From Mikania micrantha (taxonomy: Eukaryota > Streptophyta > Magnoliopsida > Asterales > Asteraceae): a stretch of 64,000 nucleotides of DNA. Below the pieces are notes generated by a model. It was given only the letters and a program-made list of their open reading frames with translations, made no database searches and was not told the DNA's origin. A program made the translations under genes and the position numbers. How positions within the stretch are numbered: position 1 is the stretch's first letter; every line of letters begins with the position of its first letter. The stretch covers positions 3,348,001 to 3,412,000 of the forward strand of contig CM018691.1 of NCBI GenBank assembly GCA_009363875.1, in the 5' to 3' direction. Below are positions 58,437 through 64,000 of the stretch, piece by piece.

Positions 58437-59362
58437 AAAGCCGGGGGTTTAAGGTAACAAGTTTGTGTATTGTTTACCTTAGTTATATATGTTTATTGGT
58501 GTTTGGTGTGAATTTGCTTGTTGAACCGAAATTCTTAGTCATATTATGAGGAGGTGAAGTTAAGGAATTGGATGTGTGAAGTGTATAATGTTATGTCTGG
58601 CTAGGGCTGGCAATTTCAGACACGAACACGTTAACACGACACGACACGACACGACTTTAACATGTTTCGTGTTTACCCTTAACATGTTTCGTGTCTAAAA
58701 CAGGTCGACACGTTAAGACCTGTTTATTTTTCGTGTCTAAACAGGTAAAACCCGCTAAGACCCGTTAAGACCTGTTAAGATCTATTAAGACCTGTTAAGA
58801 TCAGTTAAGACCCGTTAAGACCTGTTAAGACCTGTTAAGACCTGTTTAAAATTTAAAATAAATTATATAATAAAATATATGGCCATATGTGTAACCGATT
58901 AGCTTTAAAAAATTTCCAATTGTCTAACCTTAGTTCTTTAACAGGTTCTTTAACGGGTTCTTTAACAGGTCATTTATCGTGTTAATTCTTAACAGGTTCC
59001 TTAACGGGCTTTTCGTGTTTATGGGTTTTTAACGGTCCGTGTTCGTGTTTGAAAAAACAGACACGATAAGAATTCGTGTCGTGTTCGTGTCTTACCAGTT
59101 CGTGTTTCGTGTCTTAACGTGTCGTGTCTTAACAGGTCGTGTCTGACCCGTTATGACAGCCCTATGTCTGGCCAACATAAGATTATATTCTTGACATGGA
59201 TATGACCTTAATGGAATCAACTCGTACTATGGTTATGAATATTAGGTAAGGTGTTAGGAGCTTGATTTAGTGATGTATTTAAGTTCATATTTCATGGTGT
59301 GTTTAGTTATATGAACTAGATACCAAAAACTAATGTATCAAATAACTTGTTTCAGCCGTAGA
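58437..59362 (+). other. Leader of element B, with a candidate intron
   Basis: Begins aaagccgggggtttaag|gtaacaag (donor-like) and ends acttgtttcag|ccgtagaATGG (acceptor-like) just before the gag ATG, suggesting a leader intron. No PBS is found; it was probably lost with the deletion at 58436/58437. A hAT MITE lies inside. Confidence 0.5.
58594..59172. mobile_element. hAT-type MITE with inverted subterminal repeats
   Basis: 563-bp element 58602-59164 with exact 8-bp target duplication tgtctggc (58594-58601, 59165-59172). Ends TAGGGCTGGCAA / TAGGGCTGTCAT. The left half holds about ten ttaagacctg/ttaagacccg repeats; the right half holds the inverse (cttaacaggt, ttaacgggt). No transposase. Confidence 0.92.
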
Positions 59363-61486
59363 ATGGCTGGTGGTGATAACATTAATGATGGTGGTGGTCA
59401 TGAAATTAACCTCACCGAAATGCAAGCTATGGTAAGGGAAGAGGTGGCAAAAGCATTGGAAGCTTCGATTCCTCACCATATGGAGGGTCTGCAAGCCTCC
59501 ATGAGGGAATTTATTCGACAAGAGTTTGAAAATCTCAGAGGGGGGCGAGATGGGGAACGAACTCCAAAGAAAGTAACTTATAAGGAGTTTGTAGCTTGCA
59601 AGCCAAGCGAATTCAAGGGGGAAGTTGACCCATTACTGAGTCAACGGTGGATAACAGACATGGAGGGCACGTTCGAGACGAGCCATTGTGACCCGGAAGA
59701 TGAGGTGATCTATGCGGGGAATCAGTTGCGTGAAAGAGCAAAAGATTGGTGGGAGCTTCTTCGGAAGGAAAGGGGTAGGGATGGCATGAAGAACTTAACT
59801 TGGGCGGAGTTTAAGGAGTTGTTCCTTAAACGGTTCTGTCCGCAGGCGGCGATTGACAGAATCACTGAAGAATTCCTTCATATGAGACACAAGGAGGAAA
59901 GTATTGACACGATTACCGCCATCTTCTATGACAAAGCTAGATTTTGTCCTGATTTGCTACAAACGGAGCGGATGTGGATCAATCGATACCACAGTATGTT
60001 GAATGCCAAGTACCGCGAATTTCTTACACCATCTAAGTGTGAGACATTGGCGGAACTTATTGATTTTGCTCGAGAGCGCGAGTTGGAGTTAAAGCGACAG
60101 GAAGACCGCGGTGAAAAGCGGAAGGTAGAGAAGGAGACGGGGTCGTCTAAAAAGGGGAAGTTCTCTAACTCACCTACAAAGTTCCACTCAAGTAGGGGAG
60201 TTAAACATTGTACAAAATGTGGGAAAGACCACATGGGTGATTGTTCAACACGACCCTTATCTTGCTACAAGTGTGGGAAGCAAGGTCATCTTGCTAATCA
60301 ATGCTCGAGCCCGTTGAATTTATGTTATAATTGCTACAAACCGGGGCATATTTGGAGTGAATGTCCGGAACTTAAGGGGGCTGGATTTGGTGGAACAGAA
60401 AATCGATCTTTTAAGGGGCAAGGAAGTGGGAAGAAAGTGGAGGTACCCAAACCCAAGGGTAGAGCCTTTCAAATCACTGCGGAGGAAGCCAAAGTCACAC
60501 CTGATGTGGTGACAGGTACTTTCTTCATCAATACCTTGCCTGCTTACATTTTATTTGATTCGGGGGCTAGTAGATCATTTGTGTCTACGAATTTTATACA
60601 ACACTCTTCTTTTGTGGTTGAGAAATTGTCGGTGCCTTTAGAAATAGAAATAGCGGATTCTAAATGCTTTCTAGTATGTGATGTCTATCGAAAATGTAAA
60701 TTAACCATCGATGGGGAGGATTTCGATATTGATTTAATACCTATGATATTGGGGGAGTTCGATGCAGTGGTTGGGATGGATTGGCTTTCGGCTCACGGGG
60801 CCAACATTGTGTGCAAACATAAGATTATTCAATTGATGTCTCCTAGTGGACATGAGGTGTGTATACGTGGTGAGAAACGTGGTGGCATGATCTTATGTTC
60901 TTTAATCGAAGCTATGAAGTATTTGAACAATGGGGGACGATCATTTCTTGCTTACGTGGTGGATTCGGAGAAAGGAGTGAAGATGATAGAAGACATTCCT
61001 ATAGTTCGTGATTTTTCGGATGTCTTTCCGGATGAACTACCGGGATTACCTCCCGAAAGGGATGTGGAGTTCCGAATTGATTTGCTGCCCAGGGCTAAAC
61101 CTATTGCTAAGGCTCCATATCGTTTGGCGCCATCTGAATTGCAAGAGATGATGAATCAATTGCAAGAACTTCTTGACCGGGGTTTCATTTTTCGGAGCAT
61201 CTCACCTTGGGGTGCACCGGTGTTATTTGTCAAGAAGAAAGATGGGAGCTTCAGAATGTGTATAGATTATCGGGAGTTAAATAAAGTCACGGTGAAAAAT
61301 AAGTATCCATTACCTAGGATTGATGACCTCTTTGACCAATTACAAGGTGCTTCATGGTTTTCTAAGATCGACCTTCGATCAGGATACCATCAGTTGAAGG
61401 TTAGAGAGGAAGACATTCCAAAAACGGCTTTTCGTACGAGGTACGGGCATTACGAGTTTCTTGTGATGTCCTTTGGGTTAACTAAC
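59363..61486 (+). CDS. Element B Gag-Pol, cut inside reverse transcriptase
   Basis: 708 uninterrupted codons from the Met at 59363 (MAGGDNINDGG). Order: coiled-coil-like N-terminus; capsid-type Gag (RERAKDWWELLRKERG, AEFKELFLKRFCP); three knuckles (CTKCGKDHMGDC, a degenerate one; CYKCGKQGHLANQC; CYNCYKPGHIWSEC); protease with FDSGASRSF and GMDWLSAHG; then RT from DFSDVFPDELPGLPP through FVKKKDGSFRMCIDYRELN, DLRSGYHQL and YGHYEFLVMSFGLTN. At 61486 the frame meets the V LTR, before the catalytic FIDD-type box, so the polymerase is inactive. Gag, protease and RT are in one frame, unlike spliced W. The frame continues 78 bases into V, which is accidental. Confidence 0.92.
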
Positions 61487-62416
61487 TGTCACACCCCGAG
61501 CCGGCGGGATAGGATCGGTTGTCCCGTCGGGCGGAAGGTTCCCGGGGCGCGATATCGTGAGTGATAATCGGATTGATCAGATTGTTATATGGCACATGAT
61601 ACCTAAATGAGAAATGCTAAATATGATAGAATTACAAAGTTAAATTACATCAGTATTGTTTATAATTTAACAATGTAAATCTACTATTAACATCATAAGT
61701 TTCTATCTTGTATTTACACAAGATATACAAAATGGTATGTGTAATGATGTCTTCAAAAATATGCAGGTCCAAAATACTAAGTCTTCTAATTGAAGTCCTA
61801 GCCCAGAAGTAACGACTTCCTAATTGACCTGTTCGTCACCTGAGAAGTCATGCAAAAAGATCAAGTCAACACATGGTTGGTGAGTTCATATAGTTTTGTA
61901 AATTTGAAAATGTTTTGAACCCTTCTTTCGGTAAAGACCCTAACCTCATTAACACCACATGTATCATCCAAATCGGTATGCTTATATATAGGGCATACCC
62001 CTGGGTCAAGGCTACAACCCCGCCCAGACGCCATCCCACCACATACTAATCCGCATAGGACATTGTTGTTAATGATAATTAAGCGTTTTTACCTACCATA
62101 CACTTTTAAACACCCATGATTCCTCTGTTCTCTGTTCCTGTAATTTCAATCGTTTGAAATCTCTCTTGATTTCATATATTCATCATACAAATATGATTAA
62201 ACAACAATTGCAGAATTAGTTATAAATGCTTAATTAAATAAATAAATAAACATTCAATAAAATCTAAGTCCTAATGATTGGGGTCTTTGGTCAACTCGAG
62301 TAGACTAGTCTGTCAATCAAGGTACTTAGTAGTAAAGGAGATCTGTAAACCTCATCAAACATGTGACCTATAATCAATCAGTCTAGCTAGGACATCTTTT
62401 GATATATAGGCTTTCA

Positions 62417-62790
62417 TAGTTCTTTAGACCGTCCATAGTTCTTTAGTTCTTTAGTTCTTTAGTTCTTTAGTTCTTTGGCACATGTTATCTTTGAGCATTT
62501 CCCAGATGTTCCTCAAAATAGTTCTTTGTACTTAGTTCTTTGAAATAGATCGTTAGTTCTTTGACAACACCTTCTTGAAATAGTTCTTTGAAAATAGATC
62601 GTTAGTTCTTTGACAACACCTTCTTGAAATAGTTCTTTGAAAATAGATCGTTAGTTCTTTGACAACACCTTCTTGAAATAGTTCTTTGAAAATAGATCGT
62701 TAGTTATTTGAAAATAGATTTTGAAAATAGTTCTTTGTTTAAGGTCTTTAGTTCTTTGAAAGTAGTTCTTTGAAATAGTTCTTTGATACA
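62417..62790. repeat. TAGTTCTTTGA minisatellite in V LTR
   Basis: Short tagttcttt repeats, then about 3.5 units of 49 bp starting at 62581 (tagttctttgaaaatagatc...), then short repeats again. Confidence 0.9.
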
Positions 62791-63357
62791 TAACAGTTAC
62801 CTAAACGGGAGTCTAAGATAACAGTTATACATGTAAACATATAAAAACATTCAAGTAAACAATTTACATAAAACAGTTTACGCATGCTTCTCAGCCCCGC
62901 GTTTTAAAACAAAATGTTAGAAAAGGGGCAATGAACTCACCTTGTAGTTGTTGGGTTGACTTAGCTTAAACGAAAGAATGCACGCGCTCTGTATTGTAAT
63001 TGAGTTTGTTTTCACGTTCCTGTATTGATTTCACGTTGTTAAGACTTGTAAGTATAAGTTTGTAGGGTTTTGTGTGTGTAGATGTAGGTGTTAGCCCTAA
63101 AGTTGGCTAATACGCGTAAGACTTGGTCATGATCCCTGTTCGGTCCCATATGTTTGATTCAAGTCAATGACATTATAAGTTATCATCTTGTCATTAGTTG
63201 TAAGCCATTTGCTTTGATAAGAGACTTAGTGCTTATTTTCCAACTCGTCTTTGTTGATCTTGTACGTTTTGAACATTTATTGCATAATTATGAATTAATT
63301 AAGCAAACATTCTTTTGACATATCTTGTTTTGATCTTATGAAATGTATTAAACCCAT

Positions 63358-64000
63358 GTGGGCCTAACATGAAATATGGACCGAACAATGTGACCAAGTT
63401 ACTTGTTGGGCCTTTGCGTAACAAGTTGGCCCTTGGGCCCAAATCTATGGGCCTTGGAATAATCTTGAACAATTGAGGGTTGTGAGGCCTATTGGAATGT
63501 GTGGGCCAATGATATGGGCCGTTGAAATACAAGGGCCCGGCCAAATGTTACAAGGCCTAGAAATCAAGTGTCCTTGTGGGCCTCTATTGGGCCATGAGGG
63601 TGTTGTTGGGCCAGAGGTGGGCCCAGGCAAAAATTGTTGGACCTAAGGTTATAATGGGCCGTAGGAACCCTAATTGGGCCAGAAGTCGGCTGTTGGCCAA
63701 GCCGATTGCAAAGTGGCTCTAAAGTTAGGACAAAGGCCTCAAAAGTAGGACTTGGGCCCATTCTCTGTGGGCCTCGGGCTGAATTTGCTGGCCCCCTGGA
63801 TTCAATCAAGGCCTGAAGTAAAATAAGTCTTGGGCCAACCTGGGCCTGGTTCTTTTGGGCTGAATTCGATCGTGGGCCAATTTAGTCCTTGGGTCACCTA
63901 ATAGATATGGGCCGAAACAAGGTTTTTGGTCAAACACTCTGGGCCTTCTAAGGCTACTGGGCTGAAACAGAAGGTTTGGGCCAAGATACGCTTGGGCCTA
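63358..64000. promoter_or_regulatory. TGGGCC array in V LTR
   Basis: More than 20 TGGGCY motifs on the plus strand, as in Z. Short Gly/Pro/His-rich minus-strand frames over it are by-products. Confidence 0.6.

Larger units (their letters stand above)
61487..64000 (-). repeat. Element V LTR (partial), inserted in B
   Basis: Starts TGTCACACCCCGAGCCGG, the reverse complement of the Y/Z LTR end, and resembles Y for the first ~600 bp. It continues beyond the window, so solo LTR or full element is undecided. The expected target duplication would be ctaac (61482-61486). It holds the conserved hairpin module (61975-61999), candidate intron (62940 down to 61840), a 49-bp minisatellite and a TGGGCC array. 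Confidence 0.85.

Noticed and set aside
62417..62790. CRISPR-like regular array
   Set aside because: Units are contiguous 49-bp tandem repeats without unique spacers in a plant LTR.

Overview
This window looks like nuclear DNA of a flowering plant. It has AT-rich intergenic sequence, spliced plant genes, plant SINEs, a Helitron, hAT and foldback MITEs, and a large nested stack of Ty3/gypsy chromovirus-type LTR retrotransposons. The Gag style and the long-LTR elements suggest Asteraceae, but that is inference from recalled families, not a search result.

Left third (1-15460): two host genes in AT-rich DNA. One is a two-exon DUF1442-family gene (8929-9642) whose usual start codon appears lost. 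The other is a small two-exon gene for a secreted cysteine-rich peptide (12282-13105) with a TATA box and an intron carrying a partial copy of exon 1. Around them lie two long-headed (TTG)n-type SINEs (1424-1706; about 7755-7960), a tRNA-headed SINE (about 6026-6230), a non-autonomous LTR element with 5-bp target duplication (2851-6025), a Helitron (10284-11322) with a hAT MITE in its terminal hairpin (10314-10980), and a 461-bp foldback element (14638-15098).

Right three quarters (15461-64000): a nested retrotransposon stack. The oldest visible layer, element B (plus strand), leaves a probable LTR piece (15461-16467), a leader (58437-59362) and a gag-pol ORF cut inside reverse transcriptase (59363-61486). 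Element Z (minus strand; 16468-58436) lies in B as three LTRs separated by two gag-only interiors, the third LTR being truncated. Element W (21257-33065, TSD ccagt) sits in the first Z LTR; element Y (36764-48808, TSD cttac) sits in the second. Element V (61487 to the window end) interrupts B inside RT. A hAT MITE (58602-59164) sits in B's leader.

The most unusual biology is in W, Y and Z, which share LTR ends, the tRNA-Met-type PBS, a hairpin before the polypurine tract and candidate splice sites inside the LTR. W has an extra coiled-coil/acidic ORF before gag and a 79-nt canonical intron inside gag; its pol carries two in-frame TAG codons. Z encodes only Gag. Y encodes a capsid-less zinc-knuckle protein and an integrase. 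Paired LTRs of W and of Y look nearly identical, so both moved recently even though neither Y nor Z could do so alone. This suggests a set of trans-complementing elements.
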